Shown piece by piece: positions 47,897 to 57,219 of a stretch of DNA of 64,000 bases (positions within the stretch are counted from its first letter, which is position 1; the number at the start of each line of letters is the position of its first letter). The stretch lies in the NCBI RefSeq assembly GCF_963169125.1, contig NC_084794.1, positions 86,535,018 through 86,599,017 of the forward strand. The letters are read 5' to 3'. Below the pieces are notes generated by a model. The model was not told the origin of the DNA. It made no database searches and saw nothing but the letters and a program-made list of their open reading frames with translations. A program made the position numbers and the translations under genes. The stretch is from Humulus lupulus. Its lineage: Eukaryota > Streptophyta > Magnoliopsida > Rosales > Cannabaceae.

Positions 47897-50800
47897 TGTT
47901 GGGGTTTTATGCCCTAATTAAAACCTAAATTCTTTGTAATCTCATTTTATTATCAATAAAAGAATAGAAATCATATTTTGACTTGGTTAATCACTTTTCT
48001 CACATGTTTTATTTTCATGATTATTTGTTTAATATAAACTTCTATTAAATCTCGAGCATATAGCTAATCTTATTTATAGTGACGTAATCACAGTGGAATA
48101 TAAATATGATTATATGTTCAAAATAAGTTAGTCCTAAGATTAGTCAGTGCATAGGATTTACACTGACTTGTCAATCTACGATATGATCTACTTGCACATT
48201 ACAGTGTTATGTTCTTTCCAAAACATTAGCAAAGTAGATAAGATCGGATGTATTTGTTACATCGGACAGGACCGATATTGACAGTTGATAAGATAAGTAA
48301 ACATACCGTTATTATATATTATAGTCATATCATATAGTTGACCATAGGTCAATTCAATCTCAATTATGAGTGGTTAGTATTCTAACAGATTGTATTATTT
48401 GAGTTCTTTGACTTGTTCGTTACCAGCTTACCCTACGGACTAGTCCATACTTACATCTTGTGAACTCGGTAGTATAATTGAGTGGGAGTGTTAGTCATAG
48501 ATATAAACATCTATAGCTTCTGATGAAGAAGTGAAACGATGGTTTCCTTTTAGTTTGGTTCAAGGTGTTAAATGATAGAGATCTCATTTCAGTAATTAAA
48601 TTAGTTTACTGAAATATCATTTACAAAGAACTAAGTGTTTTAAGGATACAATACAATGATGGGTAAAACGGTATTTTAGTCCTATCTCATTGTAGATCGT
48701 CCATAGAGGATTGAGTGACAATTATGGTTTGTAACAATGGATAATTAATAGCTTATCTATATTTGTTATAGAGCGTTCTATGAATTCAAGAGTGCAATTC
48801 TAAGTCTATAGTGGAGTCAGGATGAATTAATAAGTTAGTAAATTTATTTGTTAGATTTATGATAACTTATAAGAGCTTGATTTCATAGGTCTATGGTCCC
48901 CATTGTACCTTGGATAAAATCATCTAGATAGTCTCAATTAATTGATTTAATCATCAATTAGAATTATCAAAGTTGACCAGATCAATTTTGGATAGTTTCA
49001 CAGAGTGTGTAATTTTGAGAAGAAAAGAGAAATTATGGCAGATTTATTAATTAAGATAAATTGGTATCTAAATTAATAAATAAATTTAAATCAAGGTTCA
49101 AATTATAAATAATTAATTTGATAAAGGATTTAAATAATTATTTAATTAATAAAATCAATAGAAAATAATACAGGCCTTGATTTTAAGTCCAAAGGGCTTA
49201 TAATCAAATGAGATATTTCATGGGCCTATAGCCCATGATAATTTCGACCTAGGGCTTCAAAATGACTATTATTTTATTGATTTTTTAATTAAATTAAATG
49301 ACCTAATTGAGTCTATAAAATGAGTGCTTAGAGAGAAGTCAAAACATAAGTCATAAGTCAGATTTTCTGATAGTTTTAAATTCTCTCTAAATAGAAGTCA
49401 TTTTCTAAGCCTCTTTGTTATTTTCTCTTCTTCTCTCTATATCTATCTCATGTGTTGAGAATTGCCCACACTAGTCTAGGTGGTTCTAAGGATACATTGG
49501 AAGATAGTGAAGAAAATAGAAGACCGGTTCAGTTTCTTGATAATACTCTACGACAGAGAAGATACAAGAGTAAGAAAAACTGAAGGAAGGACTGTTTCAT
49601 TCCGCTGCGTATACTGTAAGTATTCTATTATTTGTTTATCTTTGAATTCAATTTTAGAAATATGTTTTAGACTATCTCGTATTAATTTGTTTAATATTAG
49701 ATATACATGAAAATAAATAAAAATCATGTATAAGCTAATCTAATATTAGAATTATGATATAGATATTTAAGATATTTTCATTTAAATTCTTGATTTTTTT
49801 TAAATCTTTATTTGAAAATATAAATATCTTTTTATTCTATAGTTTTTAATATTTAAATTATTTAAAATTTGAATATTGTTAGTTAGATATTTTTATGAAT
49901 ATTTGAATTTGTTTAACTATTTTGAGATATTTTAGGGTTGTTATAACTATATATATATATATTTTAAATGGTTAAAATATTAGCTAATAGTTGTAACAAC
50001 ACAATATATTTTTGGAAAATAGTTAAGATATTGATATTAAAATTTAAAATTGGTTAAATTTTGAAAAATATCATTTTTTCAGCCAATTAATAAAATATTT
50101 TTTTAATAAATGGGATTTAAATTAACTTTGGTTAATTGTTGATAAATCCTATTTAAATTAAATTAATATTTTTTTCTTTCAAATTAACCTAAAACCAAGT
50201 TGATTGTTGATAAATGAAATTTAGATTGACTTATTTTTTGTACAAATTTAATTAATTTGAATTTTTTGATAAATTCTAGATAATTACTTGTGGTATTTTT
50301 ACAAATGAAATAAATTATGGTATTTTTGCATAAATTCATAGAATTGCTCATATAGTAATATGATTAGACTCATCCAATTATAACATGTTTGTTTGCACTA
50401 TATGTGATATTTTTGCAATTGGGCATAGATGCATATAGTGGCCCATATGTTTGTTAGATATATGGTATTTTGCCAAATAAAATATTCATAAAATGATAGG
50501 TTTTATTTGAGCCCATTAGAAAATGTAAAGTTTAAATTTCTCTCTTGTGGGTGATTCCACTTGTGAATGCCCATTTGCTTTGCATGACTATAGTTGGCCT
50601 AATCAATTAATAAACATTAATAAAACAAAGGTTTAAATTCCTGTCTTTTGGACCTTGTATGGAAGATATGAGGCATTTGTAGTGGGAACGACATACTGGA
50701 CCCAACCCTCCTCCATACAAGCCCAATTGTTAAGGCCCATTTACTTGAGTTGGACTTAATTGTATAGGTTCATTATATTAGTTAAACCTAAATATTGATT

Positions 50801-51520
50801 AGCAACAAATTAATTCTAAATTAATTGAATTTGTTTCAATGTGACACTTTAGAATTAATAAGAAATTATAGGACTTTGGTTTTAAAAATTTAACCTGTTT
50901 ATTTTTTTTTTGGAAAACCATAGTCATTAATTTTATAAAAATAAATAATAAAAATACTATTTTTAATTTTATAATGAGCTTATTTTAAGGATTTTATTCG
51001 ATCTCCACCGTTGGTTTAACATAGTCAATAGCTTAATGGGGCCTCGAGGCGCTTTGATTCGTCCCCCTACGAAAGGTGTTCATTAGTTATTTTGACAATG
51101 TTAGATCTCGAAAGATAGATAATTATAGGTCAAATTCTACTAGACTCATCCCTACGGTGACTATTAGGACTAAATCTATGATTATCGAATCCGTGGGTCT
51201 AGCTCATAAAATAAGAGATTTTGTTTTCTTATTTTGATCGAATAGTAGGTTGTTAATAGTGATGTCCATTATTAAATGAGTTTACAACTCTATTTAACTA
51301 GTAGTATTTTTTGATTCTCGCCAACCGGGACAAGGATATCATAGATTAGTAAAAAACCTAAAGAAATAGAGATATGATTATTTTTGGTATTTTTTTCTCA
51401 TATCTTATATATTTTTGGTATATGTTGTGCTATTTCTTGAAATATGTGTGAATATAAGTTTTATTGAGAAAATGTGATTGATTTCTATTTTATTGGTAAT
51501 TTGTAGTTTTAAGTTAAGTA
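47897..51520 (+). mobile_element. Copia-4 5' LTR and leader
   Basis: A forward copia LTR starting TGTTGGGGTTTTATGCCC. A TATA box (GTCTATAAAATGAG, about 49310-49324) gives a transcript start near 49345. CATTCCGCTGCGTATACTG at about 49600 resembles the U5 end of many plant copia LTRs. From there to gag lies a long AT-rich leader of about 1.9 kb. No TGGTATCAGAGC primer-binding site is seen, so the LTR end is uncertain. The leader has a hairpin module at 50654-50721 and a CGAGGCGC...GTCCCCCTACGAAAGG stretch that resembles the Copia-1 leader. Confidence 0.75.
50654..50721 (+). other. Structured leader module in Copia-4
   Basis: A perfect 10-bp stem (CTTGTATGGA at 50654-50663, TCCATACAAG at 50712-50721) encloses a 48-nt loop. 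The loop has GTAGTGGGAACGA (50679-50691) and later ACTGGACCCAACCCTCC. A similar module with the same 13-mer and a changed but mostly pairable stem is in the leader of Gypsy-6 (55201-55269). It is probably an RNA structure acting in packaging, dimerisation or translation. The role is inferred only from position and conservation. Confidence 0.6.
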
Positions 51521-52678
51521 GTGTCTGTGTCTACTCCTATCCTTTCTCAACTTTCGATGGAGAAACTCACTGGACAAAACTTCCTTAATTGGAAGCAGAA
51601 TATCAACATAGAGTTGATTGGTGACAACTCTGAATTCTTCATGATTGAGGAATCCCCAGAACGAGCACCGTGTCCGCACATTAGTGATGGCATCGTCAAT
51701 GCTCGTGATGGTACTGTAAATGCTTGGATAGCACCGTCTCTGCACGTTCGTGATGGCACCGTAAATTCTCGGATGGCATCGTGTCTGCACGTTCGTGCTC
51801 AACTCAACTATGGTCTGACGCAGCTCATGAACAAGCTTCAGATTATTGAACCTGTCATGGGTGGACCTAGTAAAGGAGGTGAAAATAAGACTACTGATGT
51901 TGCTGCTGATCTAGCTAAGGTTGAAGCTCATCCAGCTTCATCTTCGAAAGCCAGAAACAAGAGGAAAGGTGGACAAAACAACAACCCCAAGCCTACAAAG
52001 GCAGCAAAGACGAATGCACAACCACGTGCACAGACGCCTAAGGGGAAGAACATGAAAAACAAGAAAGGTAAAGATAAATGTTTTCACTGCAAAGAGAAGA
52101 GGCATTGGAAACGAGATTGCCCCAAGTTTCTAGCAGCTAAAAACAAAGGTAATGATTATAGTTCATTTATCTTGGAAACATGTGTTTTAGAGAATGATAA
52201 ATCCGTTTGGATTATTGATTATGGATCTACCAATCATGTTTGTAACTCTTTACAGCTTCTTGAATCGTGGGAGGAAGTGGACGAAGGCGGCTTAAAGCTT
52301 AGAGTTGGGAATGGAACGTTCGTTAAGGTCCAAGCTAGAGGAATAGCTCGTCTGAAGTTCGGAAATAAATACTTAATTTTAAAAGATGTATTTTTTATCC
52401 GAGATTTTAGTAGAAATTTAATTTCAATTTCCATGTTGCAATTAGAACGATTTGTTAGGACTTTCACAAGTTTTAATATACCTATTTCTTTCAATGGATC
52501 ACAATTGTGTATTGCATGTTTGGAAAACGGGCTTTATATTCTGCGACCTAACAAACCCCTCGCTCTTAATAATGATTTATTCAAAGTAGCTAAACCTAGG
52601 ACCAATAAGTGTCAAAAGACCGATAACGATAATATGACGTATTTTATGGCACTTGAGACTAGGTCACATTGGCTATAA
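51521..52678 (+). pseudogene. Copia-4 gag and protease, altered
   Basis: An open frame of 386 codons whose expected first codon is GTG (51521), with the next ATG at 51557 (MEKLTGQNFLNWKQNINIEL). The gag core is missing. In its place is an in-frame tandem repeat of about 45 nt (51660-51800, HVRDGTVNSRMA type). A basic region, a CCHC knuckle (CFHCKEKRHWKRDC, about 52078-52120) and a protease follow. The protease site reads IIDYGSTNHV, so the DSG triad is DYG and is likely inactive. Near 52645 a one-base shift ends the frame at 52678. The correct frame continues as HLRLGHIGYNRI. Confidence 0.82.
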
Positions 52679-52832
52679 TAGGATTCAAAAACTTACAAAA
52701 GACGAACCTTTGAGGGAACTCACCTTAGGTGAATTACCTTTCTGTGAATCTTGTCTAGAAGGCAAACTGACCAAGCGTCCATTCTCTGGAAAGGGTGATA
52801 GGGCCAAAGAACCACTTGGTCTTGTGCATTCA
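52643..52832 (+). pseudogene. Copia-4 integrase N-terminus, left of insertion
   Basis: The GAG-pre-integrase and integrase zinc region in the shifted frame: HLRLGHIGYNRIQKL, LTLGELPFCESCLEGKLTKR, then AKEPLGLVHS at the edge. The frame stops at the solo LTR inserted at 52833 and resumes at 63568 when one copy of the ATTCA duplication is removed. Confidence 0.88.
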
Positions 52833-54083
52833 TGCAACGCCCTAAACTCCAGGGACCGTTACGGTGTGCCTTCTAAATAGTGCTAAACCAGCTAATCGAG
52901 TCATTTGGCCAAAATTATGTAACTAAGTATGATTAGTGGTTTAGGGATTAAATTTTTTGGATAAGATATAACGTTTCATTAGAACGTTTAATATATATAT
53001 TGGGATCCCAAAATTGTAATTTCAGAGTTCACTAAAAGAAAATATTTACAACAGGCCGATCTAAGCAACAAAATAGGGTTCAACCCTAGTTCCTCTTCAA
53101 ACCTCGGTCGTGGTGGACGAGCAGCTGCTTATGTACACATCATCACCTAAGCTCTCCAACTCAAGGATGGTTCAGCTTTCTTTTGCCTTTACCTGCACCA
53201 CATAGCACCCGTGAGCCGAAGCCCAGCAAGAAAACTTAATATGCTTATGAACAATTATAACATGTCATCAAATCATCAGACACACGCCTAGCAGATATAA
53301 CCTTAACCAAGCAGGCAAACTGATTCACACATAATGATGGGTATCCAGGATAAAGAATCCTACCCTCCTGAGTGGACGACTATCAAGTCAATCTCAATCA
53401 GATAAGTGATTTATCACTGGTGGTTCCGGTAACCATACCGGGCTGATAGCCTTCAATAGAGTAGTGACAGTGGTACAAGTCACTAAGGTGGGTTCCGCTC
53501 CCTTTATAAATAAGTGATCCTTTCACTAGTTTAAACAGGATAGGTGCATGATGATTAGCACCAACATAACCTTCCTCATGACCCTAGAGTCATAACTATG
53601 GAACACTGTTCCCTAGCCATGTGACAAGCAGTCACCTCGGCCTTAGGCCCTGGCTCTGAGTAACTAGTCCTAGACTAGCCAAGCGTTTATAATTTTCATC
53701 GACCTTCAGGTCGGTCCAACATTAATACTCCATACGAGTCATTCAACGCTGATATAAATTAGATCTAATCTTCATTCGGCCCTGTGTCCTCGACACTTAA
53801 GCTGTTTCTGACTCTCAGGTCAGTGAAACACGACCAGTGCTCAACCCGTTGTGAACTTGACTAATAAGTCACAGCTTCACAGACGGTTCTGACACCATTG
53901 CCGATTCTGACTAATAAGTCAGTGCCACACACAAGCAAGCAATGTTACCAAACATATATCATATGTCAATTATCCGAATATAAGGTATTCCGCATGCTTA
54001 CTTAACCATTATCGGCATAATTAGGACCATGCATAAACACAGAGGCTCAAGCTCTGACCAATCTCATATTCGATATTCACGGC

Positions 54084-54377
54084 TGTAATGACCCACTAAT
54101 CTAGACTAATTGGACCATTATCGAAACTATACATAAAAACTTACATTTTACGAAAATACCATAATTTATTGAGTAACTTGAAAATAAGAGTTATTTACAA
54201 AGAAACAGAATACTAAGAAGGATTTTGGGATCCCATAATCCTTCTTAGTATTCTGTTTCTTTGTAAATAACTCTTATTTTCAAGTTACTCAATAAATTAT
54301 GGTATTTTCGTAAAATGTAAGTTTTTATGTATAGTTTCGATAATGGTCCAATTAGTCTAGATTAGTGGGTCATTACA
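54084..54377. repeat. 294-bp palindrome replacing the Gypsy-6 5' LTR
   Basis: Two 147-bp arms (54084-54230 and 54231-54377) are exact reverse complements except for one visible mismatch at 54236. Each arm is the last 147 bp of the LTR, so both outer ends carry the U5 terminus (GGGTCATTACA and its complement). The centre is GGGATCCC, a palindrome that is also present at this point in the 3' LTR (about 61976-61983). The left end abuts the target duplication exactly and the right end abuts the primer-binding site. Confidence 0.95.
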
Positions 54378-54379
54378 GT

Positions 54380-54391
54380 TGGTATCAGAGC
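54380..54391 (+). other. Gypsy-6 primer-binding site (tRNA-Met)
   Basis: TGGTATCAGAGC, a perfect tRNA-Met complement, two bases after the LTR end at 54377. Confidence 0.95.
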
Positions 54392-54537
54392 AAACGGTTC
54401 CTTCGCATGAAGTTCTCCTCGATACACATGCTCAAAGCTCCGAATCGGACCGCCAAGTAAGTGTTTAAGTTACAAGTTACAAGTTACTTTGTCTATGTGT
54501 ATAGCTAACAACTTTAGTGTTTATGTTTCAGTTAAAA

Positions 54538-55005
54538 ATGAATGGAACTTTAACCTACCAAGATATCCGAGCCATTAAGGCCTTAAAAAGAATAAGGGAG
54601 CCAAGAAACACCGTAGGAGCCTTAGAAAGGATTACACGAAGGTTGCTTTTGTTTCACCAAGCAATAGGTGGCCTTCAAGAGGCTAAACAAATAATGCTAA
54701 GATCAACGGAACAATATGTATTAGTGATTAGGTTGTTTAAAGATTTCCATCCTGTAATAGCAGCCTTAGAAGAAATATGGGAAGAAATGAATGATGAGGA
54801 TGAATCACCATTAGCAATGAGATACTATTTCCTCTTAGTTAGGTTCACCGCAAAATTTGAATTTCAATTCACCAAGGAGCAAAAGAATAGGATTCTCACA
54901 AACCTTCCTAGAGGGCATTTTGATGCTCATGATAATGATGACTATGAGGCTATAGATGATGATATGTTAGATGACGGATCGGATGTAGAAGATCCCGATT
55001 TTTAG
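54538..55005 (+). CDS. Gypsy-6 pre-gag ORF (ORF0), 155 residues, unknown function
   Basis: A complete ORF between the primer-binding site and gag, in a place where chromoviruses normally have only leader. From the ATG at 54538 (MNGTLTYQDIRAIKALKRI) it encodes a helical protein with a basic first half (ALERITRRLLLFHQAIGGLQ), then EQYVLVIRLFKDFHPVIAAL, EEIWEEMNDEDES, YYFLLVRFTAKFEFQF and a very acidic tail (DNDDYEAIDDDMLDDGSDVE). An in-frame ATG at 54523 or earlier would add a few residues. I prefer 54538 because its context follows a short leader. About 60 bp downstream AATGAATAAA could be a poly(A) signal. I recognise no domain. The Gypsy-3 ORF at 33319 occupies the same place. Confidence 0.65.
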   Translation: MNGTLTYQDIRAIKALKRIREPRNTVGALERITRRLLLFHQAIGGLQEAKQIMLRSTEQYVLVIRLFKDFHPVIAALEEIWEEMNDEDESPLAMRYYFLLVRFTAKFEFQFTKEQKNRILTNLPRGHFDAHDNDDYEAIDDDMLDDGSDVEDPDF

Positions 55006-55530
55006 ATTAGTAGTTTTTATTTGTTTTATTTACTTTTATGTTATGATTGTAATAAGTGAAATTGTTTTCCAAATGAATAAACATGCTATTTGAATATCAT
55101 GTGTGAGTTTGAAATTTTTTTCACAATCATAATAAATACTAAATAAAATGAATAATGACTGAGTTCGGTGAGGGTGGATACGAATCAATGAACCTGGTTT
55201 CCTTGTTGAGAGTTAGGGGGCCTTAGTAGTGGGAACGATTTTACTGATCCCAGCCCTCCCTCAATATGGTTAACTTTGGAACAAAGATAAGTTTCGAGCC
55301 TGAGAATTAAGTCATATAGGATGATTAGAAACACACTTAGAAAATAAATATGACTTGTTTTTCTAAGTATAGAAACCCACTCTAATAATAAATAAAGACC
55401 TATATAATTTTTCATAAAAAGTCATAATAAATAGGTCCGAGATATGTTTGTTTTAGAATAAGTTTTTGCCTTAGAGCCTATTAGGAAAAATTTCTAACAT
55501 GTTTCTTTTAACTGTTAGAACTCTGCTACG
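55006..55530 (+). other. Gypsy-6 leader between pre-gag ORF and gag
   Basis: About 525 bp with no ORF. It contains the structured module at 55201-55269 and an AT-rich stretch up to the gag start codon. TTTTCTTTTAACTGTTAG just before gag looks like a 3' splice site. If used, splicing could bring gag near the cap and skip the pre-gag ORF. Confidence 0.5.
55201..55269 (+). other. Structured leader module in Gypsy-6
   Basis: CCTTGTTGAG (55201-55210) can pair with CTCAATATGG (55260-55269) in nine of ten positions counting one G-U, around a 49-nt loop. The loop holds GTAGTGGGAACGA (55226-55238) and ACTGATCCCAGCCCTCC. The loop matches the Copia-4 module at 50654-50721 while the stem bases differ, which suggests selection on the fold. 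Confidence 0.55.
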
Positions 55531-57219
55531 ATGTCTCTCCGAAGATCTGCTCGCACCAACGGGAACGCTTCCAACGATGTTCCAGCGACCAATGCGGTCC
55601 CTACCGTTCGCCGAAGGAGAGTACGTGTTACTGCTCGCCGCAACGCACCGGCACAGCCAGCTGACAACACTGCAGAGATTGCCAGACTACGACAGCAAGT
55701 CGAGGAACTTCTGCAGCAACAACGCCAACAGGCTCAATCTCAGCCTCAGCCTCCGCCACAGCCGCAGCCGCAGCCACAGCCAATGGCCCCAGCACCCCAA
55801 CAAGTTGGTCCGTATGGGGGATGGCCTATGACGAACTACGCTCCTTATCCTGTTCAGCACATGGAGCCAGTGTACGAGAGGTTCCGCAAGCAGCACGCTC
55901 CGAACTTCGAAGGGACTACGGACCCCTTTGAAGCAGAAGAATGGCTAAGGAATGTGGAGCCGATCCTAGCCCACATGAACCTTAGTAATGCAGACCGCAT
56001 ATCCTGCGTCTCATCTTTGCTCAAGAAAGATGCCAGGATATGGTGGGACTTGGTCCAGCAATCCCACGATGCTGCCACCATGACGTGGACCCGATTTGTG
56101 GAGCTCTTCCACAAGAAGTACTACAATTCAGCAGTGCTTGCTACGAGAGTTGAGGAGTTCACCAATCTGAAGCAAGGGAATTTAACAGTGGCGGAATATG
56201 CTCGTCAGTTCGATCGCTTAGCGAAGTTCGCAGCAGAGTTGGTTCCAACCGACTATCTAAGGGTGAACAAGTTTGTTAGAGGACTTCGCCCGAAGATCGA
56301 GATGGGGGTTAAACTAGCAAACCCGGGAAACACTTCATATGCCGACGTTCTTGAGACGGCAATTGAAGTAGAAAGGTTGCAAGCCAACGTGAGCAAAGAA
56401 GAAGCCAGCAAGCCGGAACCTAGGCAGCAGAGCCAACCTCAGGCCAGTCGGAACAACAATCAGTCCAGCAACAGTCAGTCCAACAACAACGGTAACGGAC
56501 AGAAGAGAAGGCATCCTGACAACAAGCAAGCCGACAACAATAAAAGGGCACGACCAAGTAATGGGGGAAATAGGTCGGGCTACGTGGAATACCCGCCATG
56601 TGCCAAATGTCAGAAGAAGCACCCCGGAGAATGCCGTGCCAACACCAAGGAGTGTTTCAACTGTGGTCAAGAAGGGCATCGTAAAAGAGACTGTCCTCAG
56701 CAAAAGCCGGAAGGAAAGAAGGACGAAAAGATGGTTCCTGCTCGGGTTTTTGCCTTAACCCAAGGAGAGGCGGATGCTAGCAACAAGGTGGTCACAGGTC
56801 AGGTTTCCATCCTCAATAAATTATGTCATGTATTATTTGATTCGGGAGCCACCCATTCGTATATTTCGTTAGGAATGATAGATAAACTAGACAAACCTAG
56901 TGAAAGATTTAGAACTAGGTTTGCAACCGAGTTGCCTTCGGGCAAAGTAGTTCTATCATCACGAATTGTACGAGGCGTACCAATCAAGATTGAGGACAAG
57001 GAACTAGAAGGAGACCTGATAGAGCTGGTGATCAAAGACTTCGACGTCATACTAGGCATGGATTGGCTAGCACGGCATGGCGCAACGATCGACTGCAGAC
57101 GCAAGAAGGTGACATTCGATACTCCTGACGGCCAGAAACTGTGCTTCATGGGACAAGCTTCAGGACTACGCACACCGTTAGTATCATCTCTCAAAGCTCA
57201 GAGAATGATGGAGAAATGA
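55531..57219 (+). CDS. Gypsy-6 gag-protease
   Basis: A 562-residue product that assembles the particle and contains the protease. The N-terminus is Arg-rich, then a Gln/Pro-rich stretch (residues 55-92). The gag capsid region follows (YERFRKQHAPNFEGTTDPFE, 114-133; DARIWWDLV, 167-175; LTVAEYARQFDRLAKFAAEL, 218-237; KFVRGLRPKIEMG, 247-259). The CCHC knuckle is CFNCGQEGHRKRDC (375-388) and the aspartic protease has an intact LFDSGATHSYISL (D437) and VILGMDWLARHGATIDC. The frame ends at a TGA (57217-57219), where relatives have a Gly codon, and the following pol is in the same frame. So gag-pol was probably one ORF, broken by a GGA to TGA change, unless the stop is read through. The start is the first ATG of the frame. 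Confidence 0.95.
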   Translation: MSLRRSARTNGNASNDVPATNAVPTVRRRRVRVTARRNAPAQPADNTAEIARLRQQVEELLQQQRQQAQSQPQPPPQPQPQPQPMAPAPQQVGPYGGWPMTNYAPYPVQHMEPVYERFRKQHAPNFEGTTDPFEAEEWLRNVEPILAHMNLSNADRISCVSSLLKKDARIWWDLVQQSHDAATMTWTRFVELFHKKYYNSAVLATRVEEFTNLKQGNLTVAEYARQFDRLAKFAAELVPTDYLRVNKFVRGLRPKIEMGVKLANPGNTSYADVLETAIEVERLQANVSKEEASKPEPRQQSQPQASRNNNQSSNSQSNNNGNGQKRRHPDNKQADNNKRARPSNGGNRSGYVEYPPCAKCQKKHPGECRANTKECFNCGQEGHRKRDCPQQKPEGKKDEKMVPARVFALTQGEADASNKVVTGQVSILNKLCHVLFDSGATHSYISLGMIDKLDKPSERFRTRFATELPSGKVVLSSRIVRGVPIKIEDKELEGDLIELVIKDFDVILGMDWLARHGATIDCRRKKVTFDTPDGQKLCFMGQASGLRTPLVSSLKAQRMMEK

